NCBI RefSeq assembly: GCF_007565055.1
Contig: NC_044557.1
Location: 78,874,595-78,938,594 of the forward strand
Reading direction: 5' to 3'
Length of the DNA: 64,000 nt
DNA from: Rhinopithecus roxellana
Lineage: Eukaryota; Chordata; Mammalia; Primates; Cercopithecidae
Part shown: positions 1-12,363 of the stretch, in pieces
How positions within the stretch are numbered: position 1 is the first letter of the stretch
How the letters are laid out: every line of letters begins with the position of its first letter
Position numbers and translations under genes: made by a program
The notes under the pieces: model-generated
Databases searched by the model: none
What the model saw: the letters and a program-made list of their open reading frames with translations, nothing else
Told to the model about the DNA's origin: nothing

Positions 1-1255
1 CAAGAGGGGGGCTCCCACGGCCTTGGCAGCTCTGGCTCTGTGGCTTGGCAGGGTACTGGCTCTCTCCTGTTGCTTTCATGGGCTGTCATTGAGTATCTGT
101 GGCTTTTCCAGGCAAACGGTGCAAGCTGTCAGTGGATCCACCATTCTGAGGTCTGGAGGACAGTGGCCTTTTTCTCACAGCTCCACTAGGCAGTGCAGCA
201 GTGGGGACTTTGTGTTGGCGCTCCAACCCTACATTTCCCTTTCACACTGCCCTAGCAGATGTCTTCCATGAGTGCCCTGCCCCTGAAGCAAACTTCTGCC
301 TGGACATTCAGGCGTTTCTATACATCCTGTGAAATCTAGATGGAGGTTCCATAACCAAAATTCTTTACTTCTGTGCACCCACAGGCCCAACACTACATGG
401 AAGGATCTAAGGCTTGGGGCTTGCACCCTCTGAAGCAACAACCTGATCATTGGCCCCCTTTAGCCACAGCTGGGAAGCAGGGCACCAGTTCCTGAGATCG
501 CACAAAGCAACAAAGCCTTGGGCCCAGCTCACCAAACCATTTTTTTATTCTAGACTTTCAGGCTTGTGATGGGGGAGACTGCAGTGAAGACCTCTGACAT
601 GCCCTGGAAACTCTTTCCCCATTGTTTTGGCAATTAACATTTGGCTCCTTGTTGTTTATGCATATTTCTGCAATCAGCTTGAATTTCTCCTCAGAAAATA
701 GAATTTTCTTTTCTATTGCATCATCAGGCTGCAGATTTTCTGAATTTTTTGCTTGACTTCCCTTTAAACATAAGTTCCAATTTTAAACCATATCTTTGTA
801 AATACATAAAACTGAATGCTTTTAATGGCACCCAAGTCACATCTTGAATCCTTTGCTGCTTGGAAATTTCTTTTGCCATGCACCCTAAATCATCTCTCTC
901 ATGTTCAAAGTTTCATAGATCTCTAGGGCAGGGGCAAAATGCCACCAGTCTCTTTCTAAAACATAGCAAGAGACACGTTTACTCCAGTCCCCAACAAGTT
1001 TCTCATCTCCATCCCAGACCACTTCAGTCTATACTTTGTTGTCTATATCACTATCAGCATTTCGGTCAAAGCCATTCAACAAGTTTCTAGGAAGCTCCAA
1101 ACTTTCCCATATTTTCCTGTCTTTTGAGTCCCCCAAAGCTCTAGAAATTTCCAACTTTTCGCACATTTTCCTGTCTTTTTCTGAGAAGACAGGAAATGCT
1201 TCCAGCCTCTGCCTGTTATCCAGTTCCAAAATTGTTTCCACATTTTAGGGTATCT
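1..1255 (-). mobile_element. ERVL-MaLR internal region (THE1/MST-int type), degenerate
   Basis: Read on the minus strand, this follows directly from the LTR at 1256-1562 and resembles MaLR internal sequence throughout. The part next to the LTR (about 1028-1248) keeps the familiar start of that region in a 70-codon open stretch beginning METILELDNRQRLEAFPVF. The far end at position 1 corresponds to sequence near the 3' end of the internal region, so the unit is internally deleted or runs past the window edge. MaLR internal regions have no functional envelope, and no complete protein is encoded here. The stretch at 1-560 is less certain than 560-1255. Confidence 0.75.
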
Positions 1256-1562
1256 TTACAGCAGTACCCCGCTCTATCAGTATCAATTTACTGGGGAGGC
1301 CTCATAATCATGGCAAAAGGCAAAGAAGGGCAAAGGCACACCTTACATGGCAGTAGGCAAGAGGATGTGTGCAGGGAAACTGCCCTTTATAAAACCATCA
1401 GAGCTCATGAATCTTATTCACTATCACAAGAACAGCACAGAAAAAAATCCACCTCCATGATTCAATTACCTCCATTCCACCAGGTCCCTCCTACAACATG
1501 TGAGGATCATAGGAGCTATGATTTAAGATAAGATTTGGTTGGGGACACAGCCAAACCATATC
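1256..1562 (-). mobile_element. MaLR LTR (MST/THE1 class), 5' LTR of the upstream internal fragment
   Basis: On the minus strand the unit opens with the typical MaLR start (TATGGTTTGGCTGTGTCCCC). Diagnostic blocks follow: a GGGAGG-like block, AATTGAATCATGG, a TATAAA-like segment at about 1386 and GGCCTCCCCAG. The first bases of the LTR are mutated and its last part is short compared with the usual 350-400 bp. Because LTR and internal region share one orientation and abut, this is the remnant of one provirus, not a solo LTR. Confidence 0.8.
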
Positions 1563-2414
1563 GGATATAAAAATTATTCTATATTAGTGTATGATTCTAT
1601 ACCAAGGTCATTCAATTTAAAAATACTTTTATATAAGTTTATATTTAAAAAATGTCTTGAATTAGAACATGTAACATGTTCAACAGATTAGATAATCATT
1701 CGGGTATATAATTAGACACCCATTTCTTTATAAATGAACAAAATTTTTTTTACCAGTTCCCTTAGGGTTTTTCAGATATTAGCCTTGTGTATATTGGTTT
1801 TTAATGCAAATTTCCAGGAATAAAATTTTCCATAAAAATAAACATTATAAATGTTAATAGATACTCCAAAATTTATCATCTAATTGATTAAAAAACCTTC
1901 ATTCCCATCTACAATATAATAGGGCAACTGTTTGCAAATAGTCTTTCTAAATTTGTCAGTTAGCAATGTGTTTTTTTCATCTGATAGGTAAAGATTGGTA
2001 TCATATTTTAAATAAACAATCACGATTCTGTCTTAAATAAAATAAATACATTAAATAAATACATTAAATTAAATAGATAAAATTGTATCTTAAACAAGAC
2101 ACCATTCTGTCTTAATCAAAAGACAGAAATTAAATATACATTAATTTACACAAATAACATTGTATACTTTTGTCAGCAGATAATAACGTTTTTGTATTTG
2201 CCCATTTTTTCTACTTGGCCATTTACTTATTTATTTATTTTGTATGTAATGTTGAATATATAAGATCAAAAGTCACCATGAAGGATACTGAACAATTGTG
2301 TTTTTAAAGTTGATACTTTTTAAGTAACATAAGTATAATATTGATGCTAAATGTTCTACTGAGGACTTAGTAGTAAAATTCTTTTACGATGATTTTCTTT
2401 TTTATTATGTAATT
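1563..2414. other. AT-rich non-coding stretch, nothing recognised
   Basis: The sequence is strongly AT-rich with short low-complexity patches. One example is repeated AAATAAATACATTAAAT-like units near 2035-2080. No open reading frame of note and no repeat family that I recognise are present. It may be very old L1 3' sequence. Confidence 0.5.
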
Positions 2415-4186
2415 ATTATTTTCTTAGTTTTTTAGTTTTATTTCTTGTCGGTCCATACTAGGTGTATACATTTGTGGGGTACGTGAAACGTTTTGCTACA
2501 AGCATGCAATGAGAAATAAGCACATCATGGACATCGTGGGCTATCCATCCCCTCAAGTATTAATATTTTGCATTAGAAACAATCCAATTAAACTATTTTA
2601 GTTATTTTAAAATGTAAAATTAAGTTATTATTGACTGCAGTCACCCTACTATGAGATAAATAGTATGTCTTATTCATTCTTTCTAACTACATTTTTGTAC
2701 CCATTAACTATTCCCACCTCCCCTTATGCTCCCACTACACTTTCCAGCCTCTGGGAACCATTCTTTCACTCTCTATCCCCATTAGTTCAACTGCTTTGAT
2801 TTTTAGATTTCACTAGTAAATGAGAACATGTGATGTTTGTCTTTCTGTGCCTGACTTATTTCACTTAATGTAATCATCTTCAGCTCCATCCATATTGTTG
2901 CAAATGACTGTATCTCATTATTTTCTTTTTCAGGTTGAATAGTATTCCATTATGATTATGTACCACATTCTCTTTATCCATTTATATGTTGATGAACACT
3001 TAGACTGCTTCTAAATCTTAGGTATTGTGAATAGTGCTGCAACAAACATAGATGTACAGATCTCTTGTATATGCTGATTTCCTTTCTTTTGAGTTTATAC
3101 CCAGCAGTAGTATTGCTGAATGATATGGTAGCTCAATTTTTAGCTTTTATTTTTTTTGAGACAAAGTCTCGCTCTGTCACCCAGGCTGAAGTACAGTGCC
3201 ACAATTTTGGTGAACTGCAACCTCCACACCCTGGGTTCAAGTGATTCTTCTGCCTCCACCTCCCAAATAGCTGGGATTACAGGCACCTGACACCACACCT
3301 GATTAATTTTTGTCTTTTTAGTAGAGACAGGGTTTCGTCACGTTGACCAGGCTGGTCTCAAATTCCTGACCTCAGGTACTCCATTTGCCTTGGCCTCCCA
3401 AAGTGCCAATTTTTAGTTTTTTGAGGAACCGCCAAGTTGTTTTACATAATGGTTGTACTTATTTACATTTCCACCAACAGTGTACAAGTGTTTCTTTTTC
3501 TCCACATCCTTGTCAGCATTTGTTATTGCCTGTCTTTGAATATAATCCATTTTAACTGGGTTGAGATGATATCTCATTGTAGTTTTGATTTACATTTCTC
3601 TGATGATAAGTGATGTTGAGCACTTTTTCATATGCTTGTTTGCCCTTTGTATGACTTCTTTTGAGAAATGTCTATTCAAATAATTTGCCTATTTTTGATC
3701 AAATTATTAGTTTTTTTCTGTACAGTTGTTTGAGCTCATTATATAGTCTTGTTATTAATCGCTTGTCAGGTGGGTAGTTTGCAAATATTTTGTCCTAGTC
3801 TGTGAGTTGTTTCTTTACATTGTTGATTGTATCTTTTAAAGTGCAGTAGCTTTTTAACTTGATGTGATCCCATTTGTCCATTTCGGTTTTGGTTGCCTAT
3901 GCTACTGAGGTGTTGCTCAAGAAATTTTTGCCCTGATCAATGGCCTAGACATTTTCCTCAATGTCTTCTTATAGTAGTTTCATAGCTTGAGATTTTAGAT
4001 TTAAGTCTTTAATTCATTTTGTTTTGATTTTTGTGCATGGCAAGAGGTGGGGATCTAGTTTCATTCTTCCACACAGGGATATCCAGTTTTCCCAGCATCA
4101 TTTATTAAAGAGACTGTCTTTTCTTCAATGTATGTTCTTGATACCTTTACAATGATTTCCTATTCATTCATCAATGTGTAAAAAAA
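2415..4186 (-). mobile_element. L1 LINE 3' part (L1MA/L1PB-like), 5'-truncated
   Basis: Reading left to right gives the reverse complement of an L1 3' UTR followed by the ORF2 C-terminal coding region. Typical L1 phrases are present, including GAATAGTATTCCATTATG, CATTTATATGTTGATG and CCCATTTGTCCATTT. The element is interrupted by an Alu at 3144-3406 and ends abruptly at about 4186, where 5' truncation occurred. Frameshifts and stops are frequent, so no protein is made. The 3' UTR type indicates an older, pre-hominoid subfamily. Confidence 0.85.
3144..3406 (-). mobile_element. Alu, 5'-truncated, inserted in L1
   Basis: The minus-strand Alu body runs from TTTTTTTGAGACAAAGTC to CCTCCCAAAGTGC, so the first bases of the Alu 5' end are missing. 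The 10-bp sequence CAATTTTTAG lies on both sides (3134-3143 and 3407-3416), a target-site duplication. Both flanks are contiguous L1 sequence, which shows insertion into the older L1. Divergence suggests AluJ or AluS age. Confidence 0.9.
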
Positions 4187-4188
4187 TA

Positions 4189-4615
4189 CAACTGACCCTT
4201 GAACAATGCAGAAGTTGGGGCACTGACTCCCACACACATAGTCCAAAGTCCAAGTATAAGTTTTAACTATCAAAAAATGTAACTACGGTACTAATAGACT
4301 ACTCTTGACCTGAAACCTTACCAATAATATAGTCAAGACATATTTTGTATCTTATATTTATTATATACTGTAGTCTTACAGTAAAGTAAGCTATAGAAAA
4401 GAAATTTGATTAAGAAAATCACAAGGAAAATATACTTACACTTAATTAAATGTACATGGATCGTCATAAAGGTCTTCATCGTCATTATCTTCATGTTGAG
4501 TAGACTGCAGAGAGGGATTGGACTTACTGTCTCAAGGGTGATAGAAGCAATAGAAAATCTGCATATAAATGGACTTACACAGCTGAAACCCATGTTGTTC
4601 CAGGGCCAATTTTAC
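4189..4615. mobile_element. Non-autonomous Tigger-type DNA transposon (TcMar-Tigger)
   Basis: The left end reads ACTGACCCTTGAACAA and the right end is its inverted copy with decay (TTGTTCCAGGGCCAATT), giving terminal inverted repeats. The interior matches the remembered short Tigger MITE: GACTACTCTTGACCTGAAAC, TTATATACTGTAGTCTTACA and a run on both sides of TCATCGTCATTATCTTCATG. The plus-strand 113-codon reading frame that starts at 4406 inside it is fortuitous. The flanking TA bases fit the Tc1/mariner target preference. Confidence 0.75.
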
Positions 4616-4690
4616 ACAGCATATTCATTAGGAACAAAGTACCAATCCGTGACCAACACAAAAAAATTATTAATTCACATGCTTACTTTA

Positions 4691-5029
4691 AGTTTTTTTT
4701 TTTTTGTTTTTTGTTTTTTGTTTTTTTTTTTTTTTTTCTTTTTTTAAGATGGAGTCTCTCACTCTGTCACCCAGGCTGGAATGCAGTGGCGTAATCTCTG
4801 CTCACTGTGACCTCTGCCTCCCGGGTTCAAGCGATTCTCCTACCTCAGTCTCCGGAGTAGTTGGGATTACAAGCATGTGATGCCATGCCCAGCTAAGTTT
4901 TGTATTTTTAGTAGAGAAGGGGTTTCACCATGTTGGCCAGGCTGGTCTTGCACTCCTGACCTTAAGCAGTCCACCCAACTCAGCCTCCCAAAGTGCTGGG
5001 ATTACAGGTGTGAGCCACCACACTTGGCC
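4691..5029 (-). mobile_element. Alu (AluS-like), full length
   Basis: A long interrupted T tract at 4691-4745 is the reverse-strand poly(A) tail. It is followed by an Alu body ending in GAGCCACCACACTTGGCC. A short AAGTTTTTT on both sides (4690 and 5032) is a plausible target duplication. Confidence 0.92.
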
Positions 5030-5834
5030 TGAAGTTTTTTGTTATTGTATGTACTTAGATGAGTAATAAAACTATATTGCTTGATTTTTAATAAAGCTAA
5101 ACGTAAACTTATTTTTAATATGCTTAATATACAAAATCATTGCTGTTGTAAAGGCTAGGGACAATAGTAATAAAAATATTAACAACAAACAGCAACAACA
5201 TCCATTATTTCACAGAGTGTAAGTCAGGACTAATTAATGTTATATAGAAATTTATATGATTTAAGATGCTACTTAGTTTCCCAGAAGCATTGGCAGAATA
5301 ATATGCTAAGGAAAAGATTAATAATTAATAGAAATACTATATGAACAGAGAGTAAGACACAAGTTTGGTTTTTTTAATGAGGTGTAAATGAAAGGGGAAA
5401 TAATATCCTTTTTACTTTCACATACAAAACATTTTGGATCCTATTTGTTGGGGTTATATATTTTATAATATTAAATACTGGATTGAATGCAATTAAATTT
5501 TACTATGAAAAGTAAATACTGCTTATTACATAGAATTAAACTATTGCTTAAATATGTTCAGAAGTAAAACTGTAAAATCATAAAGGAGCAGGGATTAGAG
5601 CAGCATATGCTATAATCATTACTGAGCTCTACTTGTTGGCAGAATTGTTCAATAATAGTACTATCTAGAATTTTATGTAAACTAGTGTGTTTACTATACT
5701 GTAGTTCAGTGTCAAATAGGCAGCAGTTAAATGTAAACAATAGATTTAATAAGAATATTGAAATTTTATGTACATAGGATTATATTTATTAGAAAAAATC
5801 CCCATTTTACCTATACTTGCTACTATCTAATTAG
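5030..5834. other. Unclassified AT-rich sequence
   Basis: No coding potential is visible: open stretches are under 65 codons and have ordinary composition. No repeat family was recognised with confidence. Minor low complexity occurs, such as the ACAACAAACAGCAACAACA run near 5180. Confidence 0.5.
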
Positions 5835-8800
5835 ACATCTTTATGTTTCTATCACAATTCAGTGGCAAGTAAATAGAATAGTGTACACTGTAAGTTCAAA
5901 TCAGTATTGTCATCGCCACATGGCACATACTCAAAAGTTAACCACACAATCAGACACAAAACTAACCTCAGCAAATGCAAAAGGACCAAAATCATACCAA
6001 GCACATTCTCTGACCACAGTACACACAAACAAATGTCAATGCTAAAAACATCACTGTAAACCATGCAATTACATGGAAATTAAACAACAACAATGCTAAA
6101 AACATCACTGTAAACCATGCAATTACATGGAAATTAAACAACAACTTCCTCCTGAATGACTTTTGGGTAAATAATAAAATTAAGGCAGAAATCAAGAAGT
6201 TCTTTGAAACTAATGAGAACAAAGATACAACATACCAGAATATCTGGGACCCACCTAATGCAGTGTTAGGAGGGAAATTTATGGCACTGAATGTCCACAT
6301 TAAAAAGTTAGAAATATCTTAAATTAACAACCTAACATTACAACTGAAAGAATTAGAGAAGCAAAAGAAAATCAATAACTAGCAGAAGAAAAGAAATAAC
6401 CAAAATCAGAGCTGAACTGAAGGAGATTAAGACACAAATAAAGCCATTCAAAAAATCAAGAAATCCAGGAGTTTGTTTTTTGGAAAAAAAAAAAAAAAAA
6501 AAGATAGGCTGCTAGATAGACTAATAAAGAGGAAAAGAGAGAATATCCAAATAAACACAATTGGAAACAACAAAGAAGATGTTACCACAGACCCCACAGA
6601 AATAAAAATAACGATCAGAAATTACCATGAACACTTCTATGCACACAAACTAGTAAATCTAGAAGACATGGATAAATTCGTGGACATACACACCTTCCCA
6701 ACACTAAACAAGAAGAAATTGATTCCCTGAACAGACCCAAAACAAACTCAAAAATTAAATCAGTAAAAATAGTCTGCCAACCAAAAATAGCCCAGGACCA
6801 GATAGATTCACAGTCAAATTCTACCAGATGTACAAAGTAGAGCTAGCACCATTCCTACTAAAACTCTTTCCCAAAAATTAGGAGAAAGGATTTCTCCCTA
6901 ACTCATTCTATGAGGCTAGTATCATCCTGATACCAAAACCTGGCAGAAACACAAAACAAATAAAATTTCAGACCAATATCCTTTATAAACATTGATGCAA
7001 AAATTCTCAACAAAATACTTGCAAACCAAATCCAGCAGCACAACAAAAAGCTAATCCACCACAATCAAACAGGCTTCATCCCTGGGATGCAAGGTTGGTT
7101 CAACATATGCAAAGCAATAAGTGTGATTCATTACATAAACAGTACTAAAGACAAAAAACCATGATTAGCTCAGTAGATTTAGGAAAAGCTTTCGATAAAA
7201 TTCAATATCCCTTTAATGTTAAAAACTCTCAAACTAGGTATTGAAGAAACATACCTCAAAATAATGAGAGCCATCTGTGACAAAACCACAGCCAACATCA
7301 TACTGAACGGGGAAAAGCTGGAAGCATTCCCCTTGAAAACAGACACAAGTCAAGGATGTCCTCTCTAACCACTCCTTTTCAACGTAGTATTGGAAATCCT
7401 GGCCAGAGCAATCAGGCAAAAGAAAGAAAGGCATCCAAATAAGAAGACAGGAAGTTAAACTATTTGTTTGCAGATAACAAAATTCTATATCTAGAAAATC
7501 CCATAGTTTTGGTCCAAAATCTCCTTCAGCAGCTGATAACCAGCTTCAGCGAAGTTTCAGAATGCACTATCAATGGACAAAAATTATTAGCATTCCTATA
7601 CACCTACAACAGCCAAGCCAAGAGTCAAACCAGGAATGCAATCTCATTCAAAATTGCCACACATGAAAATTAAATATCTAGGAAGAGAGCTAAACAGGGA
7701 GGTGAAAGGCCTCTAAAACTGGAATTACAAAGCACTGCTCAAAGAAATTAGAAATGATACCAACAAATGAAAAGACATTCCTTGCATATGGATAGGAAGA
7801 ATCAACATTTTTAAAATGACTATGCTACTCAGAGCAATTTACAGTTTCAAACCTATTCCTGTCACACTACTAACGACATTCTTTACAGAACTAGAAAAAA
7901 ATATTTTAAAATTCATATGGAACCAAAATAGAGCCCAAAAAGTCAAGGCAAACCTAAGCGAAAAGAACAAAGCTAGAGACATCATATTACCTGACTTCAA
8001 ACTATACTACACGGCTACAGTAATCAAAACAGCATGGTACTGGTACAAAAACAGACAACACATAGACCAATGGAACATAATGGAGAGCCTGGAAATATGG
8101 CTCCACAACTCCTACCATCTGATCTTCAACAAAAGGGACAAAAACAAGAAATAGAGAAATAGGGAAAGGACTCCCTATTAAATAAATGGTGCTGGAATAG
8201 CTGGCTAGCCACATGCAGAAGATTGAAACTGGATCTTTTTCTTATACCATATACAAAAAATAACTCAAGACAGATTAAAGACTTAAAAAAAAAAAACTAT
8301 AAAAATCTAGAAAGACAACCTAGACAATACCATCCCAGACGTAGGAATGAGCAAAGATTTCATGACCAAGACGCCAAAGCAGTTGCAACAAAAACAACGA
8401 CAAATGGGATCTAATTAAGCATTATAACTTCTGCATAGCAAAAGAAACTACCAGCAGCATAAACAGACAACCTACGGAATAGGGGAAAACATTTGCAAAC
8501 TATGCATCTGACAAAGGTCTAATATCCAGCATCTATAAGAAGCCTAAACAAATTTACAAGAAAAAAAAAAAAAGAAAAGAATCCCATTAAAAATGGTCAG
8601 AGGACATGAACAGACACTTTTCAAAAAAAAGATATACATGTGACCTACAAACATGTGGGAATAAAAAGCTCAATATCAATGATGCTTGGAGAAATGCAAA
8701 TCAAAACCACAATGAAATATCATCTTATACCGGTCAGAATGGCTATTAGCAAAAGGTCAAAAAACAACAGATGCTGACTAGGTTGCAGAGAAAAGGGAAA

Positions 8801-9458
8801 ACTTACACATTGTTGGGATTGTAAATTAGTTCAACCATTGTGGGAAGCAGTGTGGCAATTTCTTAAAGCGCTAAAAAAACAGAATTAGCATTTGACCCAG
8901 CAGTCCTATTACAAGGTATATACCCAAAGGAATATAAGTCATTCTACCATACATATACATGCACATGAATGTTCACTGCAGTAATATTCACAATACCAAG
9001 GACACAGAATCAACCTAAATGTCCATCAATGACAGATTGGATAATGAAAATGTGGCACATGTACACCATGGAATACTATGCAAACATAAAACAAGAACAA
9101 GATCATGTGTTCTGCGGAAACATGTATGGAGTTAGAGGCCATTATCCTTACCAAACTAAGGAAGAAACAGAAAACCAAACTAAGGAAGAAACAGAAAGCC
9201 TCATGTTCTCACTTACAACTGAGAGCTTAATTATGAGAACACATGGACACAAAGAAGGGAACAACAGACACAGGGACCTACTTGAGAGTGAAGATTGGGA
9301 TGAGGGAGAGGATCAGAAAAAATAGCTATTGGATATTAGGCTGAGTAGAGTGACAAAATAATCTGTATAACAAAACCCTGTGACATGAGTTTACCTATAT
9401 AACAAACCTGCACACATACCCCAAATCCTAAAATAAAAGTTTAGAAAAATTAAAACAA
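5835..9458 (+). pseudogene. L1 ORF2 pseudogene plus 3' UTR (L1PB/L1MA-like), 5'-truncated
   Basis: This plus-strand LINE-1 begins within the endonuclease part of ORF2 and runs through reverse transcriptase, the C-terminal region and the 3' UTR to an A-rich end at about 9458. Recognisable pieces include endonuclease text around 6000-6300 and a finger/palm region around 6770-7450. The catalytic YADD box appears at about 7466-7480 as FADN, so the second aspartate is lost. The 3' UTR contains AACAAACCTGCACACATACC. Many stops and frameshifts break ORF2 into pieces under 120 codons. An A tract at 6484-6501 replaces several codons, and a 54-bp tandem duplication lies at 6037-6144. Confidence 0.9.
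6037..6144 (+). repeat. Perfect 54-bp tandem duplication inside L1 ORF2
   Basis: The units at 6037-6090 and 6091-6144 appear identical. Each starts CAATGCTAAAAACATCACTG and ends AAATTAAACAACAA. The unit is 18 codons long, so it would keep the L1 frame. The antisense reading frame shows the same 18-residue block twice. Confidence 0.97.
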
Positions 9459-9460
9459 AT

Positions 9461-9740
9461 AGTCTAGGTGAAGTGGCTCATGCCTGCAATACTAGTATTT
9501 TGGGAGGCTGAGGCGTGTGTTTGGGACCAGCCTGTGAAACATGGCGAAACCCCTTATTTACAAAAAACACAAAAGTTAGCTGGGTATGGTGGTGCTCAGC
9601 TGTAGTCCCACCTACTCAGGAAGCTGGGGTGGGAGCATCACCTGAGCCCGGGGAGGTCAAGGCTGCAGAGAACCTTGATCATGCCACTGCACTCCAGCAT
9701 GGGCAACAGAGTGAGACCCTGTCTTAAAAAGAAAAAAAAA
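9461..9740 (+). mobile_element. AluJ-like element
   Basis: The degenerate Alu opens GTCTAGGTGAAGTGGCTCAT and has the AluJ-type right arm with CCGGGGAGGTCAAGGCTGCA. It ends in CTTAAAAAGAAAAAAAAA. It sits directly on the A-rich 3' tail of the preceding L1, a common Alu target. Confidence 0.9.
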
Positions 9741-10009
9741 GGGACCATAGGACAAGGAAAAATAAAAATTTGTATGTGTATCCTAACTTACATATACTTA
9801 ATTATTATAACAGTAAAATGAAAACATGTCACTAGTGTGCTTTTTATTTTACAGGTGCAATTATACTTTCACTAATGAGTAAGATACTGATTGTGGCAAC
9901 AATGCCTATATTACAATAAGCAGTGCTTATTTTCTGTTTCATGCTTGTTTCTTTTCATGTTGCATTGGATTTGCTTAGATTACCACCAAATACCACACCA
10001 TAGGAACTC

Positions 10010-10305
10010 TAATCTCTCTCATCTCAATCTTTCAAGTTCCAAGTTTAGTACCACCTTTTCCAGCATCATCAAACATCATCAGGAGACCTATGGTTCTCTC
10101 CTGTGTTTCCAGAGGACGTAATCGGGCTTGTTACTTGATCATGCCTCTGCTACTGCCCTGTATTCTGATTTATCTGTGTCTGCTCTCATTCCCATTAATC
10201 ATGGACTTTCTTGGAAGTAGGGATCATGCCTGCGTCATGTTCACATCTCTTACTATATCTAACATGGTGCACAGCTCTTTGTGGATGTTCTTATTGAATG
10301 CCTAA
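10010..10305 (+). repeat. Probable L2 3' end, very old
   Basis: The tail reads like an L2 3' end: GTAGGGATCATGCCTGCGTC followed by ATGGTGCACAGCTC and TTATTGAATGCC. These match the usual 'gggcagggac...catggtgc...ttgaatg' pattern only loosely. The call rests on pattern memory and the 5' limit is uncertain. Confidence 0.45.
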
Positions 10306-10534
10306 AAGACTAACTGAATTACATGGATTGAAATCAGGTAAGGAGAATTTCCACTATTTCATATACTACCTATTATCATGACCCTTTCCAACAAACAAAA
10401 AAGGTACAATTGCTGGTGCAGATTTGTTGTGTAGTTTCACAATCTTTGGCAGCTACATATAATTTATTTATTTATTTTAGCTGCTGTCCTTTAAAAATGT
10501 GTCATGGTTATATGGCAAATAAGTTTGCTTTTTC

Positions 10535-11510
10535 TTCTGGTATCTTTTAAACTTTATTGGAGTATAATTTTTGAACAATAAACATCACATTTTAAAGTGC
10601 AGTTGTTCAAACTTACTGATCATATTCAAATTTGCCGATACTTTATCAATGTCCAACAGGCTATTAATCTTAATCTTAATCAGAGGAGTTTTCATTACAA
10701 ACACTACAGATTTGTCTTTACAAGCTGGTGTCTCTTCCTTGATTCACATCTTAGGAAAAAACACCTTAAGTCTTTCATTTTCATGTAAGATATTAGCTCT
10801 ATTGTTCTTTAGATGATTATGATCAGTTGAGGAAGTTTCGTGATATTTATAGATTGCTGTGAGTTTTTCGCGTTAATCCATCTTAGATTTTGTCAAATGC
10901 ATTTTCTACATCAATTGATATGATCATACTCACTTTCTTTAGCTTGTTGATAATGTGAATTATATTGTTTGATTAGCAAATGTTGAACCAGGCTTATATG
11001 CCTGGAATAAATCCCAATTAATGGTGGTGTATAATTCTTTTCAGATATTGTTACTTTCCGTTTGATAGATTTTGTTGAGGACATTTGCACCTATTTTCAA
11101 GAGAGATGGTTTTCTGTAGTTTTCTATTTTTTTAATGTCTTTATTTGTCTTTGGTATTAAAGTACTTCTGGCCTCAGATAATGAGTTAGGAAGTATTTTC
11201 TCTGCTTCCATTTGCTAAAAGAATTTGTGAATAATTGATATTAATTCTTCTTTGAATGTCTTGTGGAATTTGCCAGTGAAACCATTTGAGCTCATTTGAA
11301 ACCAAGAGAACTGTCACTTTCTGGAAGTTTATTAGTTATTGATTCAATTTATTTATTAGATATAGGTCTATTTAGATTACATCTTTTTGTACAAGATTTT
11401 GTAGTTTATGCCTTTCAGGGAATTGGTTCGTTATGTCGAATTTTCGAATATGTAAGAACAGAGTTGTTCATGTTTTCTTATTTTTCCTTATAATATCTGT
11501 GGAATGAACC
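10535..11510 (-). mobile_element. Old L1 fragment, ORF2 reverse-transcriptase region
   Basis: The reverse complement contains diverged L1 ORF2 text. Read on the plus strand it shows CATTTTCTACATCAATTGAT, TAAATCCCAATTAATGG and CTTGTGGAATTTGCCAGTGA. The left 130 bp may be 3' UTR joined by a deletion. There is no intact frame. Confidence 0.75.
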
Positions 11511-11698
11511 ACAAAAATATTTTATTTTTCATTAACATATTTTTTCTGTGCTCTTCCTTTTAGAAGCAGCTCCCAGTGTCTCTCTTACATTGCTTTCTTT
11601 CTAAAAACCTACATGTCCAATTATATATTGGTGGACATTTAGACTTGTGCCAGCTTTTGGTTATTTAAAATTGTGTATAATAAACAGTTTTTTGTTTA

Positions 11699-11724
11699 AA
11701 TAAAATCTTCAAAAAAAAAAAAAA
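11699..11724 (+). promoter_or_regulatory. AATAAA signal followed by an A14 tract
   Basis: AAATAAAATCTTC leads straight into fourteen A residues. The spacing is shorter than a normal polyadenylation distance but resembles the 3' end of a retrotransposed transcript. The upstream 200 bp (11513-11700) is not recognised. Confidence 0.35.
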
Positions 11725-11725
11725 C

Positions 11726-12285
11726 ATGCCACTTTCCTGCCTAAGTATTTTCAATGTTTCCACTGTCATTAGAATAAATGTCACCTTATTTACATCACCT
11801 TACAACATCTGGCTCTGGCTTATTGCTACAGTCTTATCTTAAACTTTTCTTTCCCTTCTTCACCATGACCAGATATTGTTGCCATTATTATTATTATTTT
11901 TTGTAATTCACATTCACAATCCACATATATACTGCCTTATCTGCCTGGAAAGCATTCAGTTATTTACATTTCACTGATCACTCTTTATATTCTTTAATTT
12001 CTTATTTAATATACTTCTTACTAAGATAACTGTCTTTGGCCCCTTACTGATGTCAAAGTTTACTACTAGAATAGGTTTCTTGTGATGAAAATATACAGGA
12101 GTCATTACCTCTACTTTCAACTACATGTAAGAATTATAATTATTCAATTTGTTTCTTAATTGTGCTTTTTATTATTTTTGATATTTCATTAATTTGTACT
12201 TACTGTCTATTTTAGAATCTGGAACTAAAGGTGCACTCAATAAATCTTCTTTAAGGGAATTAATTAATGAATCATGGCAATGATA
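11726..12285 (+). repeat. L2 LINE 3' end
   Basis: The order of phrases follows an L2 3' end: CATGCCACTTTCCTGCCTAA, then AGAATAAATGTC, then ACAACATCTGGCTCTGGCT, then GCCTGGAAAGCATTC, and last GTGCACTCAATAAATCTTC. All are diverged. The orientation is plus. Confidence 0.65.
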
Positions 12286-12316
12286 AGCTAAAGCTAATAC
12301 TCAATTGTGAATATTT

Positions 12317-12318
12317 CT

Positions 12319-12363
<45 letters not shown>

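Noticed and set aside
4406..4747. 113-codon plus-strand frame starting inside a DNA element
   Set aside because: It starts in the Tigger MITE and ends in the Alu T tract; the composition has no domain.
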